Shown piece after piece: positions 41,882 to 51,962 of a DNA stretch of 64,000 nt; within the stretch, counting starts at the first letter, position 1, and every line of letters begins with the position of its first letter. The DNA is taken from NCBI GenBank assembly GCA_018268715.1, contig JAFDVZ010000008.1, positions 204,249 to 268,248 on the forward strand, in the 5' to 3' direction. The notes beneath the pieces were generated by a model. It was not told the origin of the DNA and did not search any database. It saw only the letters and a list, made by a program, of their open reading frames with translations. Origin of the DNA: Acidobacteriota bacterium (lineage in GTDB: Bacteria; Acidobacteriota; Terriglobia; Bryobacterales; Bryobacteraceae). The position numbers and the translations under genes are program-made.

Positions 41882-43039
41882 ATGAACCAGATGATTGAAA
41901 CCATGGCGGGCAAGCTGAGCCGCCGAAACTTCGCCCGAATTTCCAGCCTGTTGACGGCTGGCGCGACCCTGCCGTTTTACAACGAAGCCTCGCTCGCCCA
42001 GGAGGCCGCGGGCCGGATGCGCGCGGGCGCCGGACGGGGCGAAATGCCCGCCGACGCGGTTCGCATTTCGAGCAACGAAAACCCGCTCGGCCCCTCGAAG
42101 GAAGCGCTGGAGGCGATTCTCAAGGTGGCCCCGTTCGGCGGCCGTTACCAGCCGCACGGCGAGCAGAACGCGTTTGTCCGGGCGGTGGCGGAAACCGAAC
42201 ATCTGAAGACCGACTACGTGGCGCCGTACGCCGGATCGAGCGATCCGCTGCACCGCTCCGTGTGCGCGTTCACCTCACCCACGCGCAGCCTGGTGATGGG
42301 CGATCCCGGATATGAGGCGGGCTCGCGCTCGGCCGAATTCATCGGGGCGAAGGTGCATCGCGTGCCGTTGCGCAAGGACTACTCGCACGACGTCAAGGCG
42401 ATGCTCGCGGCCGATCCGAACGCGGGCGTCTTCTACGTCTGCAACCCGAACAACCCGACCGGCACGCTGACGGCTCGCGAGGACGTCGAATACCTGCTGG
42501 CCAACAAGCCGAAGGGCTCGATTCTGCTGCTCGACGAGGCGTACATCCACTTTTCGACGGCGCAATCGATGCAGGACCTGGTGGCGGCGGACAAGGACGT
42601 CATCATCCTGCGCACCTTCTCCAAGGCCTACGGCATGGCGGGCATCCGCGCGGGAATGGCGCTGGCCCGGCCGGACCTGCTCGACAAGCTGCGCCCCTGG
42701 GGCGCGGGGATGCTGCCGGTGACGGGACTGGCGGCGGCCACGGCCAGCCTGCGATCGCCCACGCTTGTGGCCGAACGCCGCAAGATCAACGCCGACATCC
42801 GCGAAAACGTCTTCAACTGGCTGGAACAGAAGAAGTTCACCTACGTTCCAAGCGTGAGCAACAAGTTCATGCTGGAAACGCACAAACCGGGCATGCAGAC
42901 CGCCCAGGCGCTGGCCAAGGAGCACGTTTACATCGGCCGCGTGTGGCCGGCCTGGCCGACGCACGTGCGCGTGTCCATCGGCACGCAGGCGGAGATGGAC
43001 CGGTTCAAGGAAGCGCTGCTGAAGGTCACGCAGGCGTAA
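41882..43039 (+). CDS. HisC-like PLP aminotransferase with Tat signal
   Basis: 385 residues from ATG 41882 (AGGGGAAAG upstream). N-terminus MNQMIETMAGKLSRRNFARI continues into SSLLTAGATLPFYNEASLAQ: a Tat signal with SRRNFAR and a short hydrophobic core. The enzyme is a fold-type I class II aminotransferase like histidinol-phosphate aminotransferase: SSNENPLGPSKEALEAI, VCNPNNPTGT, LLLDEAYIHF (Asp), RTFSKAYGMAGIRAG (PLP Lys) and HVRVSIGT (Arg). All catalytic residues are present, so it should be active, exported folded with PLP. Role in histidine synthesis is unlikely for an exported protein; periplasmic amino acid conversion is possible. A strong terminator follows, and the gene is monocistronic. 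Confidence 0.87.
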   Translation: MNQMIETMAGKLSRRNFARISSLLTAGATLPFYNEASLAQEAAGRMRAGAGRGEMPADAVRISSNENPLGPSKEALEAILKVAPFGGRYQPHGEQNAFVRAVAETEHLKTDYVAPYAGSSDPLHRSVCAFTSPTRSLVMGDPGYEAGSRSAEFIGAKVHRVPLRKDYSHDVKAMLAADPNAGVFYVCNPNNPTGTLTAREDVEYLLANKPKGSILLLDEAYIHFSTAQSMQDLVAADKDVIILRTFSKAYGMAGIRAGMALARPDLLDKLRPWGAGMLPVTGLAAATASLRSPTLVAERRKINADIRENVFNWLEQKKFTYVPSVSNKFMLETHKPGMQTAQALAKEHVYIGRVWPAWPTHVRVSIGTQAEMDRFKEALLKVTQA

Positions 43040-43073
43040 ATTAGCGTCTTTCCGTTCGAATAAGCTCCCTGAC

Positions 43074-43115
43074 ACGGGCGCCGGCGTCCCGCACCGCCAG
43101 CGCCCGTTTTGTTTT
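43074..43115 (+). terminator. Intrinsic terminator of the aminotransferase gene
   Basis: ACGGGCGC (43074-43081) pairs with GCGCCCGT (43100-43107); GGCG and CGCC extend the stem inside. TTTTGTTTT (43107-43115) follows at once. A classical Rho-independent terminator 35 bases after the stop codon. Confidence 0.85.
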
Positions 43116-43189
43116 GCGGCGAGGCGCGCGCCGGCTATCCCATTCGCGCGGAGAATCCCCCCTCGGATTCGCCACTAGAGTCCCGAGGT

Positions 43190-45004
43190 ATGCCCGGACG
43201 AGCCATGACTTTGCGATCGAAACTGTACGCCGGAATGGCGTGTTGGGCGGCGGCGTGCATCGCAATCATCGCCTACAGCGCCACCGCGATCCATCGGCTC
43301 GAATCGAGCGTCGCCCGACCGGAGCGACGCCCGCACGCGGCCGACGCCGGGAGCGGCGAACTGGGCCGGGCGGCGGCGGCGCTGAACCTGGCGACCACCG
43401 CCGGCGCGAGATCCGAAATCGACGCGGCGAAGAACGACTTCGACCGGGCGCTGGACGCCGCCAGGTCGACCGGAGCGACGGGTTCGAAAGCGGCCGCGAT
43501 TTCCGAGCTGACCGCCGCGGCCGGGGAGCTGTTCCCCGCCCTGATCGCGCAGCGCGAGGCGGCGAGCGCGGCGGCGGCCGAGAGCCTGTATGCGACCGGC
43601 ATGGCCGGCGGCGCGGCTCACCGCCTGCGGAACCTGGACGGCCGGGTTCGCGCCCTGATGGCGACCCGAGCGGGAGAACTGGCGGCGACGACCGCGGCCG
43701 GATGCGTCCAGGCGAGCGCGGAATTGGCCAACCTGGGGGCCATCATCGACGCTCGCGCGGCCCGCATGCTGGCGGCGAGGAACGTGCGCGATGTAGCCGC
43801 GGCCGCGGACGCGATGAAGCAGACTTTCGCCAGGATTCCGACCGCGGCGGAGGAGTTGAGCCGTTCGCTTTCGACGGTGGAGGCCAAGGACGAACGGGAG
43901 GCGATCGAGCAGGCGAGCCGGACGGCCGAACGGGCCCGCGTCGTGCTGCTCGACGAGGCCGCCGGCATCCTGATGCGGGAATTCGAGACGGCGGACCGGG
44001 CGGCCGAGATCACGCGGCGCGTCCGGCAGATCTCCTCCCGACCGCTGCCCGAAGCGAAGACGTCAGCGCTTCCCGACGAATCGCCGCGCCCAGCGCAGCC
44101 GGGGACGCAGGAGGCGGTGGGCGGAGTGCTTTGGGTGGGAGGCCTGCTGACGGTTGCCGCCTCCGGGCTGGGGATCGCCGCCATTGGAAGCGCGGTTCGC
44201 CCGATGGCGGAGTTCGGACGAGCCTCCAGGCGGCTGATAGCGGGCGATTTTGGGGTAAGGCTGAAGGCGGGCCGCTCCGATGAAATCGGCCAGTTGGCCG
44301 CCGCTTTGAACCAGACTTTGGAACGATTTACCGCCTTGTCCGGGCAGTTGGCCGGCTCGTCAGGACGGTTGGTGCAGGGCGCGGAGCAAGTGTCGACCGG
44401 GGCGGACGCGATTCGGGAGGAGACGGCGGGGATCGCCGCGCTGCTCGATTCGACGACGGCCAGAGCCCGGAGCATCCACGGCAAGCTGAACGCCATGGCG
44501 GCGGCGGTGGACGCGGCCACCGGGACCATGCGGGACCTGGCGTCGGCGAACGTGGAGATGGCCGAGGCCGGACGACAGGCGGAACGCGTGATCGCCACGG
44601 TGGACACGATCGCCCGCCAGACGAACCTGCTGGCTCTCAACGCCGCAGTCGAGGCGGCGCATGCCGGCGCCTCGGGGGCCGGGTTCAGCATCGTCGCGGC
44701 CGAAGTCCGGAATCTGGCGCTGCGCAGCGCGGAGGCGGCGGAATCGAGCACCGTTCTGATCCGGGAGCTGATCGGGAAGACGCGTCGGGGAGTGGAACTG
44801 GCCGAGCAAACCGGCCAGACGTTCGACGGGGTGTCCCGCATGGCGGCGGAGGCTGCGGCGTCAATGGCCGGAATCCTGGACGCCTCGGCCGCGCAGGCCG
44901 GCCACGTTCAGCAGATTTCGCAACAGACGGCCCGGATGGGGGAAACGGCGGCCGAGACCGCGGCGCTCGCGCGGGATCTGACCGCCGGGGAACAGAAGGG
45001 CTGA
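43190..45004 (+). CDS. Methyl-accepting chemotaxis protein
   Basis: 604 residues from ATG 43190 (GAGG one base upstream is too close, so ATG 43205, giving [10 protein letters not shown], is an equal alternative). TM1 [20 protein letters not shown], a large Ala/Arg-rich periplasmic helical domain to about residue 310, TM2 [24 protein letters not shown] ([20 protein letters not shown]) and a signalling domain with the tip [20 protein letters not shown] and [20 protein letters not shown]. The C-terminal half of the signalling hairpin is short and there is no CheB/CheR-docking pentapeptide. No CheA/CheW genes nearby, so it is an orphan receptor that must use a distant cluster. The ligand is unknown. 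Confidence 0.88.
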   Translation: MPGRAMTLRSKLYAGMACWAAACIAIIAYSATAIHRLESSVARPERRPHAADAGSGELGRAAAALNLATTAGARSEIDAAKNDFDRALDAARSTGATGSKAAAISELTAAAGELFPALIAQREAASAAAAESLYATGMAGGAAHRLRNLDGRVRALMATRAGELAATTAAGCVQASAELANLGAIIDARAARMLAARNVRDVAAAADAMKQTFARIPTAAEELSRSLSTVEAKDEREAIEQASRTAERARVVLLDEAAGILMREFETADRAAEITRRVRQISSRPLPEAKTSALPDESPRPAQPGTQEAVGGVLWVGGLLTVAASGLGIAAIGSAVRPMAEFGRASRRLIAGDFGVRLKAGRSDEIGQLAAALNQTLERFTALSGQLAGSSGRLVQGAEQVSTGADAIREETAGIAALLDSTTARARSIHGKLNAMAAAVDAATGTMRDLASANVEMAEAGRQAERVIATVDTIARQTNLLALNAAVEAAHAGASGAGFSIVAAEVRNLALRSAEAAESSTVLIRELIGKTRRGVELAEQTGQTFDGVSRMAAEAAASMAGILDASAAQAGHVQQISQQTARMGETAAETAALARDLTAGEQKG

Positions 45005-45011
45005 CGCCCCG

Positions 45012-45488
45012 CTACTTGAACTCGGGACTGTTCGCCGTGGCCGGCTCCTGACCCCAGTTCTGGTGGATCACCTGGGTCTGGTCGGAATAGAACGTTCGCC
45101 GGCCGGTATTGCCGAACGCCTCCGGATTCGCGTTGACCGAGTAGCCGGTAGGGATGGCCTGCACCGTGAATACGTAGCCGGTATTCTTTCCCTCTGACAA
45201 CGTTTTCGGGATCAGATCGGCGGCCTGCGGTCCTGCCTGGCCGCTGGTGGGCGGGCCGAGTTCGGCGAGCGTGGCGGCATAGCGTCCGAACTGCGAATAG
45301 TACTGAATCTGGGCCGTGTGGACGGTGCCGATCTGTCGAATAGCGGCCATTTCCTGCGCGTTCATGCGCTGATTATTCAGTTTCGGAACCGCAATCGCAG
45401 CAATGATGAGGATGATCGCGATAACAATCAGAAGTTCGATCAGCGAGAATCCGCGCTGATTCCGCCGGCGTTCGATTCTGAGCAGCAT
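45012..45488 (-). CDS. Type IV pilin/pseudopilin-like protein
   Basis: 158 residues; AAGGGA ribosome site. The prepilin motif is RRNQRGFSLIELLIVIAIIL: cleavage after Gly13 leaves Phe1 and the conserved Glu5. The long N-terminal helix continues IIAAIAVPKLNNQRMNAQEM. The C-terminal domain is short with no Cys pair (TVHTAQIQYYSQFGRYAAT; GYVFTVQAIPTGYSVNANPE), similar to acidobacterial type IV pilins and GspG-like pseudopilins. Needs PilD/GspO, not encoded here. Solitary; last gene of the long minus-strand run and 53 bases after the esterase gene. Confidence 0.9.
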   Translation of the reverse strand: MLLRIERRRNQRGFSLIELLIVIAIILIIAAIAVPKLNNQRMNAQEMAAIRQIGTVHTAQIQYYSQFGRYAATLAELGPPTSGQAGPQAADLIPKTLSEGKNTGYVFTVQAIPTGYSVNANPEAFGNTGRRTFYSDQTQVIHQNWGQEPATANSPEFK

Positions 45489-45541
45489 GGTAGTCCCTTC
45501 TCATCATATGACGTTGGCGACGGCCGCCGCGTGCAACGGGT

Positions 45542-46534
45542 TCACTTCTTGCGGGCCGGGTTGGGAGACCGCTCCACCATGTCGTGGACGTCGGTGGAGA
45601 CGGCGTGGTCGCGCCACAGCCATCGCATCATCTCCGGGAAGACCGTGCGCAGCATTTTCTGCCCGTGCCCCTGGACGCCCCACGAGTAGTTGACGTCGTA
45701 GCCTTTGGCGGAGAGCGCCTGCTGCATGCGGACGTTCTGATAGAACCAGTCGCGATCGGGATCGTAGCCGCCGTCGGCGCGCAGGGCGCGATTGTCGTTG
45801 CGGCCGTCCACCAGGAATACGCGCAGGGGACGGCGCTCGCTTCTGCGGATGATGTCGGGATAGATGTGTCCGCCGCGAAGGTTGGTGAAGCTGCCCACGT
45901 TGCTCAGCACCTTGCGGAACTGATCGGGGCGCTGCCAGGCGACGGTGAAGGCGGCGATGGCGCCGGAACTCGATCCGCCGATGCCGCGGCGTTCGGGATC
46001 CTTGGAGATGTTGAAGCTCTTGGACAGAGCGGGCAGCAGTTCGTCCACGATGACCTGGGCGTACCGGTCGTCCAGCGTGTTGTATTCGGCGGGCCGGTTG
46101 GTGTCGCGATCGCCCCAGTTGCTCAAAGTGGGTTCGGGCTGGTCGGGACGGCGGCCCGGATTGATGAACACGCCGATCATGACGGGAATCTCGCGGCGGA
46201 AGATCAGGTTGTCCATCACCACCTGGGCGCGTACGTCGCCCTCCGGCGCCATGAACGCCTGGCCGTCGTTGAAGATCATCAGGCTGGCGGGAACGGCGGG
46301 ATCGTACTGCGCGGGAACGTAGACCCAATAGGTGTGCTGCGTGCCTGGATACGCCTGGCTGGGAATGGTGAACGGCCCGCGAATTTCGCCCTTCGGCACA
46401 CCATCCCGCGGCATGGAGTCAGGCCCGAGCTGATAGTAGATGTCGCCGTTCGGCGAGTCGGCCATCGCCGGACGCTGTTGGGCCACGGCGGAACACGCAA
46501 GGAATGCGGCCATCGCCGCAAATGGGAGGTTCAT
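45542..46534 (-). CDS. Exported esterase-D/enterochelin-esterase-like hydrolase
   Basis: 330 residues from ATG 46534; signal peptide [20 protein letters not shown]. Alpha/beta hydrolase of the IroE/esterase D group: [62 protein letters not shown] with nucleophile Ser in [14 protein letters not shown] and [12 protein letters not shown] with the catalytic His. Very similar to secreted acidobacterial and planctomycete 'putative esterase' proteins often linked to polysaccharide or ferulate ester hydrolysis. Substrate unknown. Lies 19 bases after the sterol-desaturase-like gene. Confidence 0.85.
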   Translation of the reverse strand: MNLPFAAMAAFLACSAVAQQRPAMADSPNGDIYYQLGPDSMPRDGVPKGEIRGPFTIPSQAYPGTQHTYWVYVPAQYDPAVPASLMIFNDGQAFMAPEGDVRAQVVMDNLIFRREIPVMIGVFINPGRRPDQPEPTLSNWGDRDTNRPAEYNTLDDRYAQVIVDELLPALSKSFNISKDPERRGIGGSSSGAIAAFTVAWQRPDQFRKVLSNVGSFTNLRGGHIYPDIIRRSERRPLRVFLVDGRNDNRALRADGGYDPDRDWFYQNVRMQQALSAKGYDVNYSWGVQGHGQKMLRTVFPEMMRWLWRDHAVSTDVHDMVERSPNPARKK

Positions 46535-46553
46535 AGTCCAGGCCGTCAAGATA

Positions 46554-47807
46554 TCACAGCGCCGCCGCGCGGGTCCGCGAGGGAGAACAGGCCGTCCACA
46601 GCGCGAAGATGGAGGCGATGGCGAAACCCGCCACGCCGGCCGCCGCCCACCGGGCCGCGAACCCGAACCAACCGCCGGTGACGAGAACGATGGTCGCCGC
46701 CAACGCCAGCCGCCCGGCCTCCCAGATGGCGAACTCGCCACGGTTCTCGAGCAGGCCGCCCAGCGTCGCCAGGCTGACGCCGATGAAAGCGAAATAGGCC
46801 AGGTTCGCCGCCATTCCCTGCTTCGGCAGCACTGCCAGAAAGTGGCTGTTCGACGCCGTCAGCACGACAAACTGCACCAGCACGTACCAACTGAGGGCGA
46901 GCCTGCGGGACGGATCGTAGCGGACGAAGTCGCGATGGGGGTCATACGCCGCCTTCGTGGTTCGGGCGGCCACATCGGCGGGACGCCAGCCCGGGGGGCC
47001 CAGCCAGATGCGGGCCTTGTCCGCCCAGCGGCGCGCATGCCAGCTATCCTTGGCCATCGCGACATAGTAGTGCAGGTTGGCCCATATCGGGTTCCAGCTA
47101 TGCAGTTGTCCGCGGATGCCGTAGATGCAGGGCTCGGATTCCAACTCCTCCTGATAACTGCCGAACAGATGGTCCCAGAGCATGAACACGCCGACGTAGT
47201 TCTTGTCGAGATAGATGTCGTTCTGGGCGTGGTGGACGCGGTGGTTGGAGGGCGTCTGCACCCAACGGTCCAGCACGCCCAGCTTGCCGATGAGCCGTGT
47301 GTGCGGCCAGAACTGATAGAACAACTGCGCCACGCCCACCAACAGGAGCACGCGCGCCGGGACGCCACACAGCGCCATCGGAAGGTAGAAGATCCAGGCG
47401 GTGAACGACCCCGTGCCGGGCTGGCGCAACGCGGTGGTGAGATTGAATTCCTCGCTCTGGTGGTGCACCACGTGCGAGGCCCAGAACAAGCCGCTCGAAT
47501 GGCCCAGGCGGTGGTTCCAGTAGTAGCAGAGATCGAAGAAGACGAACGCGAAAATCCACACCGCCCAATGATCCGCCGGCAGCCGCCACGGCGCAATGGA
47601 GAGCGCCCGCTCGTAGGTGTACAGTCCGATGAAGCCGAAGAACACGCGCATGCCGGTGGAGAGAATGCCGCAACTCAGGCTGTTGATCGAATCGGCCAGA
47701 TGGTAGTAGTACGTGCGCCGCCAACGATCGGCGATCAGTTCGACCGCGATCAGCGTGAGGAAGACGGGGACGGCCAGGGCCACCGCTCGCGCGTACAGGG
47801 CATCCAT
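46554..47807 (-). CDS. Sterol desaturase/fatty acid hydroxylase family membrane enzyme
   Basis: 417 residues. Diiron histidine boxes: [20 protein letters not shown] and [13 protein letters not shown], the pattern of the sterol desaturase/alkylglycerol monooxygenase family. The N-terminal half has four helices around them. Then comes a cytosolic loop (about 225-305) and a C-terminal block of four further helices ([79 protein letters not shown]), as in alkylglycerol monooxygenase-like proteins. Oxidises a membrane lipid using O2. Its place 22 bases after lptB hints at a lipid or lipid A-like modification; rpoN or hpf would be expected there in many bacteria. Confidence 0.88.
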   Translation of the reverse strand: MDALYARAVALAVPVFLTLIAVELIADRWRRTYYYHLADSINSLSCGILSTGMRVFFGFIGLYTYERALSIAPWRLPADHWAVWIFAFVFFDLCYYWNHRLGHSSGLFWASHVVHHQSEEFNLTTALRQPGTGSFTAWIFYLPMALCGVPARVLLLVGVAQLFYQFWPHTRLIGKLGVLDRWVQTPSNHRVHHAQNDIYLDKNYVGVFMLWDHLFGSYQEELESEPCIYGIRGQLHSWNPIWANLHYYVAMAKDSWHARRWADKARIWLGPPGWRPADVAARTTKAAYDPHRDFVRYDPSRRLALSWYVLVQFVVLTASNSHFLAVLPKQGMAANLAYFAFIGVSLATLGGLLENRGEFAIWEAGRLALAATIVLVTGGWFGFAARWAAAGVAGFAIASIFALWTACSPSRTRAAAL

Positions 47808-47829
47808 GTTCTGTCAGAACAGGATAGCG

Positions 47830-48594
47830 CTAATTGGGCGATTCGGGGCGCCGGACGTCAAAGCGGAAGTTCTCGCCCAGGTACACGCGCTTCACTTCGG
47901 GGTCGTGGCCGAGCGCTTCGGGAGAGCCCGAACGGAAGATCTTGCCGTTGTTGATGATGTAGGCGCGATCGGTGACCGCCAGCGTTTCGCGCACGTTGTG
48001 GTCGGTTACCAGGATGCCGATGCCGGCGCGCTTCAACTCCGAGATGATGCTCTGCAGTTCGAGCACCTGGATAGGGTCGATGCCCGAGAACGGTTCGTCG
48101 AGCAGCAGGAAGCTCGGCTCGATGACCAGCGACCGCGCGATTTCCACGCGGCGCCGCTCGCCGCCCGACAGCGCGTAGCCCTTGTTGTTGCGGACGGTCT
48201 CGAGGCCCAGTTGATCGATCAGCCGGTTCATGCGGTCGCGCCGTTCACGGCCGGAAATCGGCAGCGTCTCGAGGATCGCCATCAGATTGTCCTCGACGCT
48301 CAGCTTGCGGAACACCGACGCTTCCTGCGGCAGATAGCTGACGCCGCGGCGGGCGCGCTCATACATCGGCAACCCGGTGATGTCCTCCTCGTCGAGCATC
48401 ACGCGACCGGAATCCGGCGTGATCAGCCCCACGATCATGTAGAACGACGTCGTCTTGCCCGCTCCGTTCGGCCCCAGCAGACCCACCACCTCGCCCTGCT
48501 TCACCCACACGGAGACATCGTCCACGACGCGCCTTCCGTGATAGGTCTTGGCGATTTCCGTCGTGCTGAGAGTGCGTATATTCGGTTTGGACAT
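47830..48594 (-). CDS. lptB: LPS export ABC transporter ATPase LptB
   Basis: 254 residues. Walker [11 protein letters not shown]-loop LPQEAS, signature [10 protein letters not shown], Walker [13 protein letters not shown], and H-loop [10 protein letters not shown]. The LptB hallmarks [20 protein letters not shown] (here [10 protein letters not shown]) and [16 protein letters not shown] are present. Dimer of LptB drives LPS extraction with LptF/LptG, not in the window. Nine bases after the LptC-LptA fusion gene, the usual lptCA-lptB order. Confidence 0.95.
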   Translation of the reverse strand: MSKPNIRTLSTTEIAKTYHGRRVVDDVSVWVKQGEVVGLLGPNGAGKTTSFYMIVGLITPDSGRVMLDEEDITGLPMYERARRGVSYLPQEASVFRKLSVEDNLMAILETLPISGRERRDRMNRLIDQLGLETVRNNKGYALSGGERRRVEIARSLVIEPSFLLLDEPFSGIDPIQVLELQSIISELKRAGIGILVTDHNVRETLAVTDRAYIINNGKIFRSGSPEALGHDPEVKRVYLGENFRFDVRRPESPN

Positions 48595-48603
48595 GCGTCG
48601 GAC

Positions 48604-50886
48604 CTACTTACGTTTGATGGTGCTCTCGGCGCGTTGATTCTCGACGCCGTTCACCAGCAAACGGTCCTCATTGGAGTAGTAGGTCAAAACCCGACCCCGG
48701 GTCACTCCCTTCAGGCTATCAACGAATTGAGGCTGGCCGCCGGTCATTACGATCTTTTCCTCGCCGGCGTAGTACTCGGCGTGCTCGGAAGTCCCGGTGC
48801 GCGTGCGGTTCGGCGCCGTCTGCACCACCACCACGCCGCCGTCGGCGAAGGCGTGGTCGAGCGAGGAATCCGATTGCGCATCCTTGAGGAAAGCGCGGAT
48901 TTCGCGGGCCTTCACGGTCATATTGGGCCGCGTCAGCACGGTTCCGCCCGAATAGTGCGCGAGCTTCTGCTCCTCGGTGTACACCATCGTAGACGCCTTC
49001 ACGATGGTGTAGGCGGCCTGCGAGGAGGGGAGCGGCTTGCCGTTTTTGTCCTGCTTCGCCTTGTCGAGGAATTGGCTCACCACCGAGCCCGTGGCCTTCA
49101 TCACTTCGTTGTCGCGGTCGATGTCCAGCCGGTCGGCCTGAATGCGGTTTGCGCCCTGCCACGCCACCACGTGACCCTCATAGCGGATCTGCAGGTTGCT
49201 GTCGGTGGAGGACATGCGATCGGCCTTGGCCTGAGTGGCCTCGCTGTTGGACAGCATCGCCGACCCCACGCCGCCCTTCTTGTCCGGCAGGTGCGTGCTG
49301 TTCACTCGCCCTTCCGCAGTGAAATCGCCGGTCTTCTGGTTCAGCACGATCTGATCGGCGGAAGCCGAGCCCGTCGGATCCGACATCCGCGCCGCGCCGG
49401 TCAGCGTGATGTAGCTCGACTTCTGGTCAAGCACCGCGCGATTCGATTGCGCCGTGCGGTCGCCTTGCTGATAGCGGAAGTTGTTGTTCTGCTCGATGCG
49501 GGCCACCTGGTTCGACTTGGGATCGAACTCCGCCCGGAACTCCTCGCTCGAGGTAATCTCGGGAGGCACGGGCTTGCCATCCTTCGGCGGCTTGTCGGTG
49601 CGCGTCGACGCCTTCACGGCCCGGAAGGACTGAATCTGGTTCGCTTCCCCATAGGTGATCCAGAACCGCTCGCCCGCCAGCAGACGGCGCGGCAGGCCAG
49701 CGCGCGTCGGAACGAACTCGAGCGTGCCGGGAGCGTGCGTCTCCACCTGGTCGATCTCCTTGCCGCCCGCCTTCATCTTCAGCTCGATCGCCTCCGACTT
49801 CAGGATGCGCGTGTCGGGCGGCGGAGCATTGCCCACGGCGGCGGGCCGGGACTCCACCACCGCATTGCCCCAACTCGCCACGTGCTTCAGCACGCTTTGC
49901 TTGCCGCTGTCGTCCATGGTGAGTTCGACATGGCCCGCCCGGGTGTCCGTGCGCCCCTTGTCGGTGGTGGAGGACGCCCGCGCGTTCTGATCGCCCACCA
50001 CCTTGGTCACCTGGCCATCCTCATTGAACATCAGGGTGATGTGATCGGCGGCGTACTCCACCTTGCGGTCTTCCTCGTTCTGAACCCCGTTGGCCTTGTC
50101 GGTCTCCACCAGGCGGATCTTCTTCTCCTCGAGCGTCACCCAGGTCAGGCCGCCCTCCACCTTCATGGAGCCGCGCGTCATCCGGGCCCACGGCTGCATC
50201 TGAACCTTGCCGGCCTGCTCGAAATAGACCAGGTCGTTGGTCTCCACCTTCATCGGCTCGGCCTTGCCGTCGCGGCCGGTCCAATTCAGCTCCACTTCGC
50301 TCTTCATATGGAGCTGGTGATTGCTCGGATCGTAATCGGCGCCCACGGCCTTGCCATCGCCGTGCTCGAAGGTGAACGAGGCGGCCTTGTCGGTATGCAC
50401 GCTGCCGGACTTGGTCTCGAAATAGACGCCCGAGGAGTGCACCCGCAGGTCCTTTTCGCTCGGCTGCGAATCGGCCTGGATGTTCATGAGGATGTCGACC
50501 TCGCCCTCCGAATACAGCACTCCGGAGCCCATGTCAAAGCTCGCCTTGGCGCTGCGCACCTGGTCGAGGGTGGCGCCGCAATCCTGCCGGTGGAAGATCT
50601 TCAGCTCGACGTCCTCCAGTTCATAGGAGGCGGGCTCCCGGAACTGCATGGTCTTCTTGGCGGTGATCTCCACGGTGGGGCAGGGTTGCCCGTTCGCCCC
50701 GCGCTGCCGGTCGTTGTGCTGGCGGAAGCTCCAGCGCTCGGCGGTGGCGTCGATGCCGGATTTCAAGGGGACAGGACGAGCCGGCGCATCCTTCCGCCAG
50801 ACCGCCAGACGGCCGTAGTAGGTGGATCCAACCGCGAATACGATGATGGTGATGGCGGCGAGAATCAGCCACCGGGCACGGCGCAT
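48604..50886 (-). CDS. LptC-LptA fusion protein, extended multi-unit OstA type
   Basis: 760 residues, several times the normal LptC (about 190) or LptA (about 180). One N-terminal membrane helix (LILAAITIIVFAVGSTYYG) anchors it. Next an LptC-like beta region (EITAKKTMQFREPASYELED; SAKASFDMGSGVLYSEGEVD), then several LptA/OstA-like beta-jellyroll stretches: VHTDKAASFTFEHGDGKAV, NDLVYFEQAGKVQMQPWARM, EEFRAEFDPKSNQVARIEQN, ADQIVLNQKTGDFTAEGRVN, ADRLDIDRDNEVMKATGSVV, ASTMVYTEEQKLAHYSGGTV, SEHAEYYAGEEKIVMTGGQP. A chain of such units from one anchor could span the periplasm as a one-piece LPS bridge. Overlaps the URO-D-like gene upstream and precedes lptB. Confidence 0.82.
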   Translation of the reverse strand: MRRARWLILAAITIIVFAVGSTYYGRLAVWRKDAPARPVPLKSGIDATAERWSFRQHNDRQRGANGQPCPTVEITAKKTMQFREPASYELEDVELKIFHRQDCGATLDQVRSAKASFDMGSGVLYSEGEVDILMNIQADSQPSEKDLRVHSSGVYFETKSGSVHTDKAASFTFEHGDGKAVGADYDPSNHQLHMKSEVELNWTGRDGKAEPMKVETNDLVYFEQAGKVQMQPWARMTRGSMKVEGGLTWVTLEEKKIRLVETDKANGVQNEEDRKVEYAADHITLMFNEDGQVTKVVGDQNARASSTTDKGRTDTRAGHVELTMDDSGKQSVLKHVASWGNAVVESRPAAVGNAPPPDTRILKSEAIELKMKAGGKEIDQVETHAPGTLEFVPTRAGLPRRLLAGERFWITYGEANQIQSFRAVKASTRTDKPPKDGKPVPPEITSSEEFRAEFDPKSNQVARIEQNNNFRYQQGDRTAQSNRAVLDQKSSYITLTGAARMSDPTGSASADQIVLNQKTGDFTAEGRVNSTHLPDKKGGVGSAMLSNSEATQAKADRMSSTDSNLQIRYEGHVVAWQGANRIQADRLDIDRDNEVMKATGSVVSQFLDKAKQDKNGKPLPSSQAAYTIVKASTMVYTEEQKLAHYSGGTVLTRPNMTVKAREIRAFLKDAQSDSSLDHAFADGGVVVVQTAPNRTRTGTSEHAEYYAGEEKIVMTGGQPQFVDSLKGVTRGRVLTYYSNEDRLLVNGVENQRAESTIKRK

Positions 50887-51941
50887 TAGGTTACTGACTT
50901 CAGGATAGCGCGAGCCGCCTCCACGCTATCGGCCACTACGTTCACGGCCAGCCCGCGGTGCGGCAGGCGCGTGAGCACGAACTCCAGATCCTCCGGCGTC
51001 AGGTCGCCCCAGATGTAGAGCGGCTTCTTTTCAAGAATGGCGCGGTAGTGCGCCTCGAGCGCCGCCGCGCGCGGACCGTCGTGATCGATGTGCAGTTCGA
51101 TCGCCGCCAGTTCCGACTCCACCAGCAGCTTCGACGGGATGTAGCGGGCCGGGTGCAGGTGCATCACCGCGGTCTTGAAAGCCCGGGCCAGCCGGCAATC
51201 GGCCCGATAGATGAAATCCTCATACATGCGCGGCGAAAGCAGCGCCACCGCGTCCTCCTGCAGCCAGATCAGGCGGCCGGGGCTCCACAGGTTGTAGAAG
51301 AACGATCCCGTGCCGCCGTGGAATTCGGGCAGGTTCGCCTGCAGGCATCGGCCGAACTCGATCCAGTATTCGGTCAACTGTTCAACCACCCGGCGGACCT
51401 CGGCGGGATCGTCGTGCATCCGCAGCACGAAGTTCTCCGACCCGTAGAGCGCCGAAAGCAGATCGGCGACGCCGCGCATCAGCGTGACACCCACCGGGTA
51501 GCGGCCGCCGCTCTGCCGCGCGAGCGCCGGGATGAACTCGAGCATCTTGGACACCCACGGATTGTCCTCGGAAAACCGAGGCACGTTCCCGTCGAAGGCG
51601 GCCGGCGGCGTCGAGCGCGTCGAGCCCGTGCCGTGATCGGCCACGACGCCGCAACCGAGCGACGCCTCCACCCACGGCAGCCCGAGAAACGGCGCCGCCG
51701 AAAAGACGAAGTCGCCGCCCGCCTCCTCGTGCATCCGGTACAGGCGCTCGGTGTCCTCGAGGTAATCCTCGACATGGACGTCGGAGGGCTCGACGGGGCC
51801 CTGCGGGAGCCGCTTCACGCCCGTGCTATACCGTCGCAATGGATAGTAAGAGCCGAGCGTGCATCCAACCAGCGTCTGGTCGTTTTCGCGGCGAAACCAG
51901 CGGGCCATCCGGTCCAGCCGTTCGGAAAGAGGAATCTGCAT
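50886..51941 (-). CDS. URO-D superfamily protein, second copy
   Basis: 351 residues. URO-D/methyltransferase-type TIM barrel: FVFSAAPFLGLPWVEASLGC, FSEDNPWVSKMLEFIPALAR, YPVGVTLMRGVADLLSAL, WSPGRLIWLQEDAVALLSPR, MYEDFIYRADCRLARAF, VMHLHPARYIPSK, ELHIDHDGP and PLYIWGDLTPEDLEFVLTRL. Shares the HID(x)DGP/HIDRGDP motif with the paralogue at 18013-19437. Lacks the HemE substrate-binding arginines and the zinc Cys ligands of MtaA/CmuA. Cytoplasmic, function unknown. The stop/start overlap with the LptC-LptA gene is presumably positional, not functional. Confidence 0.75.
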   Translation of the reverse strand: MQIPLSERLDRMARWFRRENDQTLVGCTLGSYYPLRRYSTGVKRLPQGPVEPSDVHVEDYLEDTERLYRMHEEAGGDFVFSAAPFLGLPWVEASLGCGVVADHGTGSTRSTPPAAFDGNVPRFSEDNPWVSKMLEFIPALARQSGGRYPVGVTLMRGVADLLSALYGSENFVLRMHDDPAEVRRVVEQLTEYWIEFGRCLQANLPEFHGGTGSFFYNLWSPGRLIWLQEDAVALLSPRMYEDFIYRADCRLARAFKTAVMHLHPARYIPSKLLVESELAAIELHIDHDGPRAAALEAHYRAILEKKPLYIWGDLTPEDLEFVLTRLPHRGLAVNVVADSVEAARAILKSVT

Positions 51942-51962
51942 GAGCGCCCGCAGCCGACTATA

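Noticed and set aside
41882..43039. hisC of histidine biosynthesis
   Set aside because: Tat signal and lack of other his genes nearby argue against a cytoplasmic biosynthetic role.
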